From Berkiella sp963829835 (GTDB taxonomy: Bacteria; Pseudomonadota; Gammaproteobacteria; Berkiellales; Berkiellaceae): a stretch of 64,000 nucleotides of DNA. The stretch's first letter is position 1; each line of letters starts with the position of its first letter. Positions 31,588 through 39,558 of this stretch are shown piece by piece. The position numbers and the translations under genes were made by a program. The DNA is taken from the NCBI GenBank assembly GCA_963829835.1, contig CAWHKC010000004.1:2666001-2730000 (forward strand), in the 5' to 3' direction. Under the pieces are notes generated by a model that ran no database searches, was not told where the DNA came from, and worked only from the letters and a program-made list of their open reading frames with translations.

Positions 31588-32331
31588 TTGAGTAACAACG
31601 TTACAATGCGTCAAATGCTGGAAGCCGGCGTCCATTTTGGTCACCAAACCCGTTTTTGGGATCCCAAAATGAAGCCTTACATCTTCACTATCAAAAATAA
31701 AATTCATATTATCAATCTCGACAAAACATACCCTCTTTTTCATGAATCGCTCAGCTTTATCAAGCGCGTAGCGGCTAGAAATGGGAAGGTCTTGTTTGTT
31801 GGAACAAAACAAAGCGCAAGCAACATCATCAAAGAACAAGCTGAGCGTTGTGGTATGCCTTATGTTAATTATCGCTGGCTTGGTGGCATGTTAACTAACT
31901 TTAAAACGGTGAAGCAGTCAATTAAACGCCTTCATGAACTTGAAGCAATGCGTGATGACGGTACCTTCGACAAGTTGGTGAAAAAAGAAGCATTGATGCG
32001 TAACCGAGAATTGCAAAAACTTGATCGCAGTTTGGGCGGTATCAAGAATATGGGCAGTTTGCCAGACGTTATCTTTATTGTTGACGTTGGCCATGAAAAA
32101 ATTGCTGTTTGTGAAGCCAATAATTTGCGGATCCCTGTCGTAGGTGTTGTCGATACCAACAACAATCCTCACGGAATCGATTACATTATTCCAGGCAATG
32201 ATGATGCCATTAGAGCAATTGAACTGTATGTTTCTAGCGTGGCTGATGTCATCTTAGATACCAAAAGCAACATGCAACCTATGCAAGATGAAGCAGGTGA
32301 GTTTGTTGAGCTAGAAGGTGAAGAGGGTTAA
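31588..32331 (+). CDS. rpsB: 30S ribosomal protein S2
   Basis: The 247-residue protein has the classic start MRQMLEAGVHFGHQTRFWDP, KNKIHIINLDKT, MPYVNYRWLGGMLTNFKT and DTNNNPHGIDYIIPGNDDA. S2 binds the small ribosomal subunit late in assembly and helps S1 attach. The start is a TTG, supported by TTTTGGAGT 8 bases upstream and by the fit of the N-terminus to the family; the next ATG would cut conserved residues. It heads the rpsB-tsf-pyrH-frr run. Confidence 0.97.
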   Translation: MSNNVTMRQMLEAGVHFGHQTRFWDPKMKPYIFTIKNKIHIINLDKTYPLFHESLSFIKRVAARNGKVLFVGTKQSASNIIKEQAERCGMPYVNYRWLGGMLTNFKTVKQSIKRLHELEAMRDDGTFDKLVKKEALMRNRELQKLDRSLGGIKNMGSLPDVIFIVDVGHEKIAVCEANNLRIPVVGVVDTNNNPHGIDYIIPGNDDAIRAIELYVSSVADVILDTKSNMQPMQDEAGEFVELEGEEG

Positions 32332-32351
32332 TTTTTTCTTAGTTTTTATAT

Positions 32352-32367
32352 GGGGGGCTCGGCCCCC
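32352..32367 (+). terminator. Hairpin between rpsB and tsf
   Basis: GGGGGC and GCCCCC pair around a TCG loop, followed by TTTATTTTA. It probably acts as a partial terminator that lowers tsf relative to rpsB. Confidence 0.65.
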
Positions 32368-32390
32368 TTTATTTTACTTCAGAGGTAATC

Positions 32391-33278
32391 ATGGCAGACA
32401 TTACAGCAGCAATGGTAAAAGAACTTCGTGAGCGCACAGGCGCAGGCATGATGGATTGCAAAAAGGCACTCGTAGAGGCCAACGGCGATATGGCGGCAGC
32501 CGAAGAAATTATTGCCAAATCAGGGCATAAAAAGGCTGCAAAATCAGCCTCAAGAACGGCAGCAGAAGGGCGTATCATTATTGCAACAGCACCATCAGTT
32601 GCTGCAGTAGTTGAAATCAACTGCGAAACAGATTTTGTTGCAAGAGATGAAAGTTTCGTTCAATTTTGTCAACAAGTGGCAGAAAAAGCGCTTTCTTCAG
32701 GCATCACTGATGTTGAGAAATTAAATGAGCAAACGCTTGATGGTAAATTAACCGTTGAAGACACTCGTAAAAATTTAATCACACGTCTTGGCGAAAATAT
32801 ACAAGTAAGACGTATTTCACTCATGAAAGCGGCCGCACAACAACGTATTGGTTCCTATGTGCATAATGCACGCATTGGAACTTTAGTGTTAGTTGAAGGT
32901 GGGGATGATGCGTTGGCAAAAGATTTAGCCATGCACGTTGCCGCAATGAAACCGCAATATGTTACTTTTGAAGATATCCCCGAAAACGTTGTTGCAAAAG
33001 AAAAAGAAATATTAACGGAAGTTGCGAAGAAAAGTGGCAAGCCAGACAATATTTTAGAAAAAATTGTGGCAGGTCAACTGCACAAGCATTTGGGAGAACT
33101 ATGCTTGACGGGGCAGCCCTTCTTTAAAGATCCCGATCAAACAATTGGTGCTTTATTAAAATCAAAAAATGCAAAAGCATTGAATATGATTCGCGTTGTT
33201 GTTGGTGAAGGTATTGAAGTACATAAGAAAAGTTTTGAAGAAGAGGTCATGGCACAAGCACGTGGGAGCAACACATGA
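32391..33278 (+). CDS. tsf: Elongation factor Ts
   Basis: The 295-residue protein starts with the UBA-like domain, VKELRERTGAGMMDCKKALV, and has the EF-Tu contact region NCETDFVARDESF and later MHVAAMKPQYVTFEDIP. EF-Ts releases GDP from EF-Tu during translation. It has an AGAGGTAA ribosome site. Its stop overlaps the pyrH start (ATGA), indicating coupled translation. Confidence 0.97.
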   Translation: MADITAAMVKELRERTGAGMMDCKKALVEANGDMAAAEEIIAKSGHKKAAKSASRTAAEGRIIIATAPSVAAVVEINCETDFVARDESFVQFCQQVAEKALSSGITDVEKLNEQTLDGKLTVEDTRKNLITRLGENIQVRRISLMKAAAQQRIGSYVHNARIGTLVLVEGGDDALAKDLAMHVAAMKPQYVTFEDIPENVVAKEKEILTEVAKKSGKPDNILEKIVAGQLHKHLGELCLTGQPFFKDPDQTIGALLKSKNAKALNMIRVVVGEGIEVHKKSFEEEVMAQARGSNT

Positions 33279-34003
33279 CAGGAGCGCCTGTTTATAAAAG
33301 GATTTTACTTAAACTAAGCGGCGAAGCGCTGATGGGTGAAGAGCACTTTGGGATTGATCCTAAAGTGCTAGATCGTATTGCCAAAGAAGTCGGAGAATTA
33401 ATAACTCTGGGGGTTGAAGTAGGCATGGTGATAGGCGGCGGAAATTTATTTCGCGGTAAATCACTGTCCAAAGCCGGGTTAGGAAGAATATCTGGAGACC
33501 AAATGGGTATGCTTGCAACCGTGATGAATGCGATTGCCATGCGAGATGCCTTAGAAAGAGCAGGATTTTCGACCAGAATTATGTCCGCTGTACCCATGAG
33601 TGGTTTTGTTGATCATTACGATAGACGAAAGGCTATCCACCATTTAGTGCGAAAAAGAGTCGTCATTTTCGCAGCTGGAACGGGTAATCCTTTGGTGACA
33701 ACCGATTCAGCGGCAAGTCTTCGTGCAATTGAAATAGAAGCGAATATCTTGTTAAAAGCTACTAATGTTGATGGGGTCTATTCTGCTGATCCCGCTTTAA
33801 ATCCAATGGCCATGCTCTATGAACGAATAACGTTTGCTAACGCATTGGAAAAAGAATTAGGGGTTATGGATTTAACCGCTTTTTGTCAATGTCGCGATCA
33901 TAACATGCCAATTCGAGTGTTTAATATAAACAACTCAAATGCTTTATTACGCATTGTTAAAGGTGAGAATGAGGGCACCTTAGTTGAAAAGGGGGGAGAA
34001 TGA
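33275..34003 (+). CDS. pyrH: UMP kinase
   Basis: The 242-residue protein has the amino-acid-kinase fold: RILLKLSGEALMGEEHFGID, VIGGGNLFRGKSL, ISGDQMGMLATVMNAIAMRD and FAAGTGNPLVTTDSAA. It makes UDP from UMP. It overlaps tsf and frr by four bases at each end (ATGA), so this is a tight operon. Confidence 0.97.
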   Translation: MTGAPVYKRILLKLSGEALMGEEHFGIDPKVLDRIAKEVGELITLGVEVGMVIGGGNLFRGKSLSKAGLGRISGDQMGMLATVMNAIAMRDALERAGFSTRIMSAVPMSGFVDHYDRRKAIHHLVRKRVVIFAAGTGNPLVTTDSAASLRAIEIEANILLKATNVDGVYSADPALNPMAMLYERITFANALEKELGVMDLTAFCQCRDHNMPIRVFNINNSNALLRIVKGENEGTLVEKGGE

Positions 34004-34557
34004 TTAACGATATACAAAAAGATGCAAAAGCCAGAATGACAAAAAGTATTCGTTCTTTTGAAGACGAATTATCAAAATTACGAGCAGGTCGTGCACATCC
34101 TAGTTTATTGGATGGCGTAACCATTATGTATTACGGTACACCCACACCTTTAACGCAAGTCGCGAGTGTTGGTGTTGAGAGCGCTTTAATGCTCACTGTT
34201 AAGCCATATGAGAAAAAAATTGTACCTGATATCGAGAAAGCCATACGAGCTGCTGATTTAGGTTTAAATCCTGCCACTTCGGGTGATGTCATTCGTGTTC
34301 CTTTACCTCCATTGAGTGAAGAACGAAGAAAAGAGTTAATCAAGAAGGTAAGGGTTGAAGGCGAAAATGCAAAAGTTGCTATTCGCAACATTCGCAGAGA
34401 TTCAAATCAGCACATTAAAGATAAACTAAAAGATAAATCGATTAGTGAAGATGAGCAACGCAAAGGTGAGGATGCAATGCAAAAGCTGACTGACGATTTT
34501 ATCCGTCAAGTCGATGAAATGCTCGCCAAGCGCGAGAAAGATTTAATGGAGATTTAG
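34000..34557 (+). CDS. frr: Ribosome recycling factor
   Basis: The 185-residue protein has the L-shaped factor's hallmarks: SKLRAGRAHPSLLDGV, YYGTPTPLTQVASV, PLPPLSEERRKELIKKVR and the long C-terminal helix. With EF-G it splits the post-termination ribosome. The length matches the family. Confidence 0.97.
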   Translation: MINDIQKDAKARMTKSIRSFEDELSKLRAGRAHPSLLDGVTIMYYGTPTPLTQVASVGVESALMLTVKPYEKKIVPDIEKAIRAADLGLNPATSGDVIRVPLPPLSEERRKELIKKVRVEGENAKVAIRNIRRDSNQHIKDKLKDKSISEDEQRKGEDAMQKLTDDFIRQVDEMLAKREKDLMEI

Positions 34558-34562
34558 ATTTT

Positions 34563-35309
34563 TTGGTTAAGTATGCAAGTCATCCTGGGATTAAAGCTAG
34601 CCCAAATAATACCCCAAAGCATGTTGCCATCATCATGGATGGCAATGGACGTTGGGCGAAAGCCAGGGGATATAGTCGAACCAAAGGGCATCGTCAGGGT
34701 GTTGATGTCGTACGTGAAGTCATTTCAAGCTGCCAAGAAAATGAGGTGAGTGTTCTCACTTTATTTGCTTTTGGTGTTGAAAATTGGAAACGTCCACCTA
34801 AAGAAGTACGCAATTTATTTAGACTCTTTTTTTTAGTGTTACGTAAAGATATTTCAAGACTTAACGAAAACAACATTAAACTTAGAGTGATTGGAGATAG
34901 AAGCGTTTTTCATCAATCTCTTGTGGCGGCGATTCGGGACGCTGAAAGTATCACACAACATAATACCGGTTTAGTTTTAAATATTGCCGTTAATTATAGT
35001 GGTCGCTGGGATCTTATCAATGCAATTCAAAAAATGCTCAATCAAGATCATCAGAACAAAATTGACATTACTGAAGAAAATTTAAGCCGTGGGTTATCTT
35101 TGTATGGCTTACCAGAACCTGATTTATTTATCCGAACAGGCGGTGTGCAAAGAATCAGTAATTTTATGTTATGGGATCTTGCTTATACAGAACTGTATTT
35201 TTCAGACATTCTTTGGCCAGATTTTAATAAAATTGAGTTTGGGCGCGCCTTAAGGGACTATGCTTTAAGAGAGAGGCGTTTTGGCTTAACGGGTGAACAA
35301 TTAGGATAG
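34563..35309 (+). CDS. uppS: Undecaprenyl diphosphate synthase
   Basis: The 248-residue cis-prenyltransferase makes the C55 lipid carrier for peptidoglycan and LPS. Motifs are HVAIIMDGNGRWAKARG, GHRQGVDVVREV, FAFGVENWKRPPKEV and FIRTGGVQRISNF. In most members the last motif is RTGGExRISNF; here Val (GTG) stands in place of the Glu, a residue reported as important for catalysis in the E. coli enzyme. The frame is intact. The start is a TTG, 5 bp after frr; no upstream ATG is available and the first ATG falls inside the MDGNGRW motif. Confidence 0.93.
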   Translation: MVKYASHPGIKASPNNTPKHVAIIMDGNGRWAKARGYSRTKGHRQGVDVVREVISSCQENEVSVLTLFAFGVENWKRPPKEVRNLFRLFFLVLRKDISRLNENNIKLRVIGDRSVFHQSLVAAIRDAESITQHNTGLVLNIAVNYSGRWDLINAIQKMLNQDHQNKIDITEENLSRGLSLYGLPEPDLFIRTGGVQRISNFMLWDLAYTELYFSDILWPDFNKIEFGRALRDYALRERRFGLTGEQLG

Positions 35310-35312
35310 AAT

Positions 35313-36158
35313 ATGCTTGTGCCACGAATTATTACTGCACTTTGTCTTATTCCGTTGGTTTTGTGGGCCGTTATTGGCTTAGATTCATTTTATTTTGCGC
35401 TGCTTAGTGCAGTCATCTTTGCCCTTGGCGCATTAGAATGGGCTGGGCTTTGTGAATTTCATTCAAAGCGTGACAAGATTTTATATATCTTATGTTTTTT
35501 CATCTGCATTGGATTGATGTACTGGATTGATAATAGTTTAATTATATTGTTAATCGGTTCCTTATTATGGTGCGCTCCCGTGCTTTGGATCTTCACTTAT
35601 AAAGGTTTTCCGCCATCACTAAAGGGTTTTCCACCGTCACTATTAGAATCTAAATTCCCTAAAGCTATCATTGGTATTCTGGCGCTCTCCTTTGCATGGT
35701 ATGGCTTAGTTGTTATTCAACGCCTACCAACGGGTTCTTTTTGGGTGATATTGTTATTTATTTTGGTATGGTCTGCTGATACCTTTGCTTTTTTTGTTGG
35801 TCGAAAATGGGGTAGCGAACCTTTATCACCAGCGATTAGCCCGAAGAAAACCATTGCAGGTTTTTGGGGTGGCATCATTGGAACGATGCTGCTTGCATTT
35901 GGATTGACCTATCTTCATTACGTTAAACCCTTTGCGCATATAATGGTTATGCCACATTCTGCTTGGCTAAGCATTGCGTATCTTATTTTTCTATTAGCGG
36001 TACTTGGCGATCTTTTTGAAAGCTTAATAAAAAGATTGGCTGGCGTAAAAGATAGTGGACAATTGCTTCCCGGACATGGCGGGATCTTAGATCGAATTGA
36101 TAGTTTAATAGCGGCGCTGCCATTGTATGCACTAAGCTTAGTGTGGGTAACAACATAA
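35313..36158 (+). CDS. cdsA: Phosphatidate cytidylyltransferase
   Basis: The 281-residue membrane protein has about eight helices and the CDS signature SPKKTIAGFWGGIIGTMLL...LGDLFESLIKRLAGVKDSG with GHGGILDRIDSL. It makes CDP-diacylglycerol, the precursor of the membrane phospholipids. A short near-repeat, GFPPSLKGFPPSLLESK, lies in a loop (about 100-115). It overlaps the dxr start by one base (TAATG). Confidence 0.95.
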   Translation: MLVPRIITALCLIPLVLWAVIGLDSFYFALLSAVIFALGALEWAGLCEFHSKRDKILYILCFFICIGLMYWIDNSLIILLIGSLLWCAPVLWIFTYKGFPPSLKGFPPSLLESKFPKAIIGILALSFAWYGLVVIQRLPTGSFWVILLFILVWSADTFAFFVGRKWGSEPLSPAISPKKTIAGFWGGIIGTMLLAFGLTYLHYVKPFAHIMVMPHSAWLSIAYLIFLLAVLGDLFESLIKRLAGVKDSGQLLPGHGGILDRIDSLIAALPLYALSLVWVTT

Positions 36159-37354
36159 TGAGTGAAAAAGCTGGCATTTGTATTCTTGGTTCTACCGGCT
36201 CAATCGGCCAAAGTACGTTGAACGTTATTAGTCAGCATCCTGATATTTTCAAAGTGATAGCATTAAGTGCGAATACGGATGTTAATAAACTTTTTGAACA
36301 ATGTTGTCTTTTTAAGCCGGCGTTTGCGGTCATGGCAGATCATCAATCTGGTGCATTATTAACCTCTTTAATCAAACAACAAGGCTTAGCAACCACTGTT
36401 CTAACAGGTGAAGAAGGTTTATCTTTTATTGCACAACTTGAGCAAGTGACGAAAGTTGTTTGCGCAATAGTAGGCGCTGCGGGTCTATTATCTTTGATGA
36501 GTGCGGTAGAAGCTGGAAAGCAGGTTTTAATAGCCAATAAAGAAGCGCTTGTGATGGCCGGTGATATATTAATTGCTAAAGCAAAACTTTCCGGCGCAAT
36601 CATCTTGCCTGTGGACAGTGAACATAATGCCTTATTTCAATGTATGCCTGATAATTATCGCGCTTTTTCGCGACCAGAAGGAGTATATCGATTAATTTTA
36701 ACAGCCTCTGGTGGACCTTTTTTGCATAGTTCAAAAGATGATTTATCAAAAGTAACACCTGAAATGGCATGTGCTCATCCTAACTGGAAGATGGGCAAGA
36801 AAGTGACAGTGGATTGTTCTACTCTAATGAATAAAGGGTTAGAAGTCATTGAGGCGAGTAAGCTCTTTCAATTTCAAGCATCTGAAATAGAAGTTGTTAT
36901 TCATCCGCAAAGTATTATTCATTCATTTGTTGAATACGTAGATGGTTCATTATTGGCTCAATTAGGGACGCCGGATATGCGGATCCCGATTGGTTACTGT
37001 CTGTCTTGGCCAAATCGTAAGGCCACAGGTGCAAAAAGACTTTCCTTAACTGACATTGGGCAATTAACCTTTTTAGAGCCTGATAGTGATAAGTTTTCTT
37101 GTTTGCGATTGGCCTATTCTGCACTTAAGTTAGGAAAAGCGGCTCCTTGTGTACTCAATGCGAGCAATGAAGTGGCTGTTGAGGCCTTTTTAAACAACGA
37201 ACTGAATTTTTGTGAAATACCCTCACTTATCGAAACAGTACTTCAACAGTTTTATGATTTATCGGCGGCAACACTTCCAGAAATTCTTGAAGCAGATAAA
37301 TTAGCAAGAGCGCATACCTTAAAATTAATTCAATCGACTAAACAATATGCTTAA
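36158..37354 (+). CDS. dxr: 1-deoxy-D-xylulose 5-phosphate reductoisomerase
   Basis: The protein has 398 residues from the ATG at 36158, which fits the family start ICILGSTGSIGQSTLNVI (NADPH site) better than the upstream start at 36143. Other motifs are LIANKEALVMAGDI, LPVDSEHNALFQC, TASGGPF, NWKMGKKVTVDCSTLMNKGL and a C-terminal helical domain. It is the second step of the MEP isoprenoid pathway and so feeds uppS. The order uppS-cdsA-dxr-rseP differs from E. coli but is common in other gammaproteobacteria. Confidence 0.96.
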   Translation: MSEKAGICILGSTGSIGQSTLNVISQHPDIFKVIALSANTDVNKLFEQCCLFKPAFAVMADHQSGALLTSLIKQQGLATTVLTGEEGLSFIAQLEQVTKVVCAIVGAAGLLSLMSAVEAGKQVLIANKEALVMAGDILIAKAKLSGAIILPVDSEHNALFQCMPDNYRAFSRPEGVYRLILTASGGPFLHSSKDDLSKVTPEMACAHPNWKMGKKVTVDCSTLMNKGLEVIEASKLFQFQASEIEVVIHPQSIIHSFVEYVDGSLLAQLGTPDMRIPIGYCLSWPNRKATGAKRLSLTDIGQLTFLEPDSDKFSCLRLAYSALKLGKAAPCVLNASNEVAVEAFLNNELNFCEIPSLIETVLQQFYDLSAATLPEILEADKLARAHTLKLIQSTKQYA

Positions 37355-37372
37355 TATGGGGATGTCGCCAAC

Positions 37373-38731
37373 ATGAGTGGTTTTTTAATCTCCGTTTTTG
37401 CCTTTCTCGTTGCCATTGGTATTTTGGTGACGTTTCATGAATTTGGTCATTTTTGGGTAGCCCGTCGTCTTGGGGTCAAGGTACTTCGATTTTCGGTGGG
37501 ATTTGGTAAGCCACTGTGGAAATGGAAAGATAAACATCATACTGAGTATGTCATTGCTGCTATACCACTGGGTGGCTATGTCAAAATGGTAGATGAACGC
37601 GAAGGGCCCGTGACGACGGAGCATTTACCGTATGCTTTTAATCGTAAATCTGTTTGGGCACGAATAGCCATTGTTTTAGCTGGACCCTTATTCAACTTTA
37701 TCTTTGCAGTTTTAGCTTATTGGCTAATGTTTATGATAGGGATTTCTGGATCTATTCCTCAAATTGGTGAAATCAAACACAACTCTATTGCCTCACATGC
37801 TGGTTTAGTTGCAGGAGTTGAGATTATCAGTGTTGATCATCAAACAACGCCAACTTGGCAGCAAGTGATGAAGCAGTTGATGAGTAGAATTGGTGATAAA
37901 GATGAGCTCCAGATTGAAGTAAAAGAACCCAGTGGCGTTGTTAAGTCCTATTTACTCAATTTAACCGGTTGGGAACTAAAAGGAGATAGGCCAGATTTAC
38001 TCCATGGTTTAGGAATAATTCCGTATGAGCCTCCAATAACACCTATTATCTCAGAGGTGATGGAAGATGAGCCTGCTATGAAGGCGGGTATGCAAGCAGG
38101 CGATACCATTACTGCGGTCAATGAAAAACCGGTTACGCAATGGAAAGATTTTTCTGATGTATCGGTCAGTAGCATAGGACAACCCATCAAAGTCACTGTT
38201 GATAGAAAAGGGCAAAAGATAGATTTCACACTAGTTCCAAGAGCGAAAGAAATCACTAATGGCGAAGTTTTAGGTTTTGTTGGCTTAGTTGTTAAAACAC
38301 CAAAATTCCCAGAATCGATGTTGCGTAAAGAACGTTTGGGTCCGATTAATGCTTTTTTTGCAGCTTGTGAAAAAACAAGTGAGTACATTGCCATTAGTTT
38401 TAAAATTATTGGCAAAATGCTGATTGGCGACATTGGATTGCACACTTTGAGTGGTCCAATCACCATTGCTCAAGGAGCTGGTGCGACAATGGTGGGAGGC
38501 TTGCAGTATTACTTGAGCTTTTTAGCCTTAATCAGTATCAGCCTAGGGGTTCTAAATTTGCTACCTATCCCAATTTTAGACGGTGGGCATCTTCTTTTCT
38601 ATGCCATCGAAATTGTTATACGCAAGCCGGTTCCTGAGCGAGTCCAGATGATTGGCTTTAAAATTGGCATGGTATTACTCCTATTTCTCATGACAATCGC
38701 CTTTTATAACGATTTGCTTCGCCTTTTGTAG
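37373..38731 (+). CDS. rseP: RseP, site-2 intramembrane protease
   Basis: The 452-residue inner-membrane zinc protease has the active-site motif FHEFGHFW near residue 23, two PDZ domains (about 120-300, with AGMQAGDTITAVNEKPV in the second) and the second metal motif LLPIPILDGGHLLF near 400. It cuts anti-sigma factor RseA in the envelope stress response and clears signal-peptide remnants. It has a GGGGA ribosome site. It sits before bamA as in E. coli but with an extra gene in between. Confidence 0.96.
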   Translation: MSGFLISVFAFLVAIGILVTFHEFGHFWVARRLGVKVLRFSVGFGKPLWKWKDKHHTEYVIAAIPLGGYVKMVDEREGPVTTEHLPYAFNRKSVWARIAIVLAGPLFNFIFAVLAYWLMFMIGISGSIPQIGEIKHNSIASHAGLVAGVEIISVDHQTTPTWQQVMKQLMSRIGDKDELQIEVKEPSGVVKSYLLNLTGWELKGDRPDLLHGLGIIPYEPPITPIISEVMEDEPAMKAGMQAGDTITAVNEKPVTQWKDFSDVSVSSIGQPIKVTVDRKGQKIDFTLVPRAKEITNGEVLGFVGLVVKTPKFPESMLRKERLGPINAFFAACEKTSEYIAISFKIIGKMLIGDIGLHTLSGPITIAQGAGATMVGGLQYYLSFLALISISLGVLNLLPIPILDGGHLLFYAIEIVIRKPVPERVQMIGFKIGMVLLLFLMTIAFYNDLLRLL

Positions 38732-38921
38732 GTTAATTACACCATTTGGTCGTTATTTTTGCCATATAAGCCATTTGTCGGGTGTAATTGTTATCAATCT
38801 TTGATTGTCTGCGTTATAATAGATCTGCTAAGTGACGTTAATTCCTACAAGTCAGTAACAGATTATAGGTACAATCGTCTTATAGCATTGTGTTAACTTT
38901 TTGTATCTTTTGGAAATTTTT

Positions 38922-39224
38922 ATGCAAAACAAAATTTATGTTGGCAATCTAAGCTACTCTCTAGATGAAGCTGCTTTACGTCAGTCTTTCGCAGAATTTG
39001 GTGAAATCACAGATATCGCTTTCCCCAAAGACCGTGTAACTGGTCGTCCTCGTGGCTTCGCTTTCATTACTTTTGCCGATGCTAAGAGCGCTGAAGGCGC
39101 TTTGAAGCTTGATGGGCAAGAGATTGGAGGCCGTAAGGTAGTTGTTAAGTTTGCGCTAGAGCGCAAAGCTACTGGAGGTAGTGGTGGTGCAGGCGGTGGC
39201 CGTAGAGGTGAATCACGCTGGTAG
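38922..39224 (+). CDS. RRM-type RNA-binding protein
   Basis: The 100-residue protein is a single RNA-recognition motif: RNP2 is KIYVGNLSY and RNP1 is RPRGFAFITF. A short Gly/Arg tail follows (GGSGGAGGGRRGESRW). Single-RRM proteins of this kind are common in cyanobacteria and in some gammaproteobacteria, often linked to cold or general RNA handling. The ATG at 38922 gives the conserved start MQNKIYVGNL; a TTG at 38901 is less likely. It has its own upstream region of about 190 bp and a terminator, so it is a separate unit between rseP and bamA. Confidence 0.92.
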   Translation: MQNKIYVGNLSYSLDEAALRQSFAEFGEITDIAFPKDRVTGRPRGFAFITFADAKSAEGALKLDGQEIGGRKVVVKFALERKATGGSGGAGGGRRGESRW

Positions 39225-39259
39225 TCACTTAGCAGCGTAATTTCTCTATATCGTCTCTG

Positions 39260-39291
39260 AAAAAGGGCGCTGGTAACAGCGCCCTTTTTTT
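39260..39291 (+). terminator. Rho-independent terminator after the RRM gene
   Basis: The stem AAAAGGGCGCTG / CAGCGCCCTTTT with loop GTAA is followed by more T. Confidence 0.92.
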
Positions 39292-39319
39292 ATGTGGGAT
39301 TTAAATAACTCAGCTAGAA

Positions 39320-39396
39320 GTAGGGTGGGCAAAGCGTAGCGTGCCCACCAATTCCGAATTTAAAATGGTGGGCACGCTACGCTTTGCCCACCCTAC
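39320..39396. repeat. Perfect 31-bp inverted repeat (REP/MITE-like), copy 2
   Basis: The arms 39320-39350 (GTAGGGTGGGC...TGCCCACCA) and 39366-39396 pair perfectly around a 15-bp AT-rich loop. It is the same family as 877-957. Perfect pairing suggests recent insertion or strong maintenance. It is too short for a gene, and no transposase lies nearby. Confidence 0.9.
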
Positions 39397-39558
39397 AATA
39401 TCCGAACTCCAACCTCGCCATAAGAATTAATTTTGGCTTCAAAGCTTGCGAAGACTTCAATTTATTTTGTGCTGTGTTAGTATGGCGGCTGCGCCGTTTT
39501 GTATCAGCAAAACGCGCGTGCACGAATATAAGTACTATAAATAAGTAAAAATAGTAAA

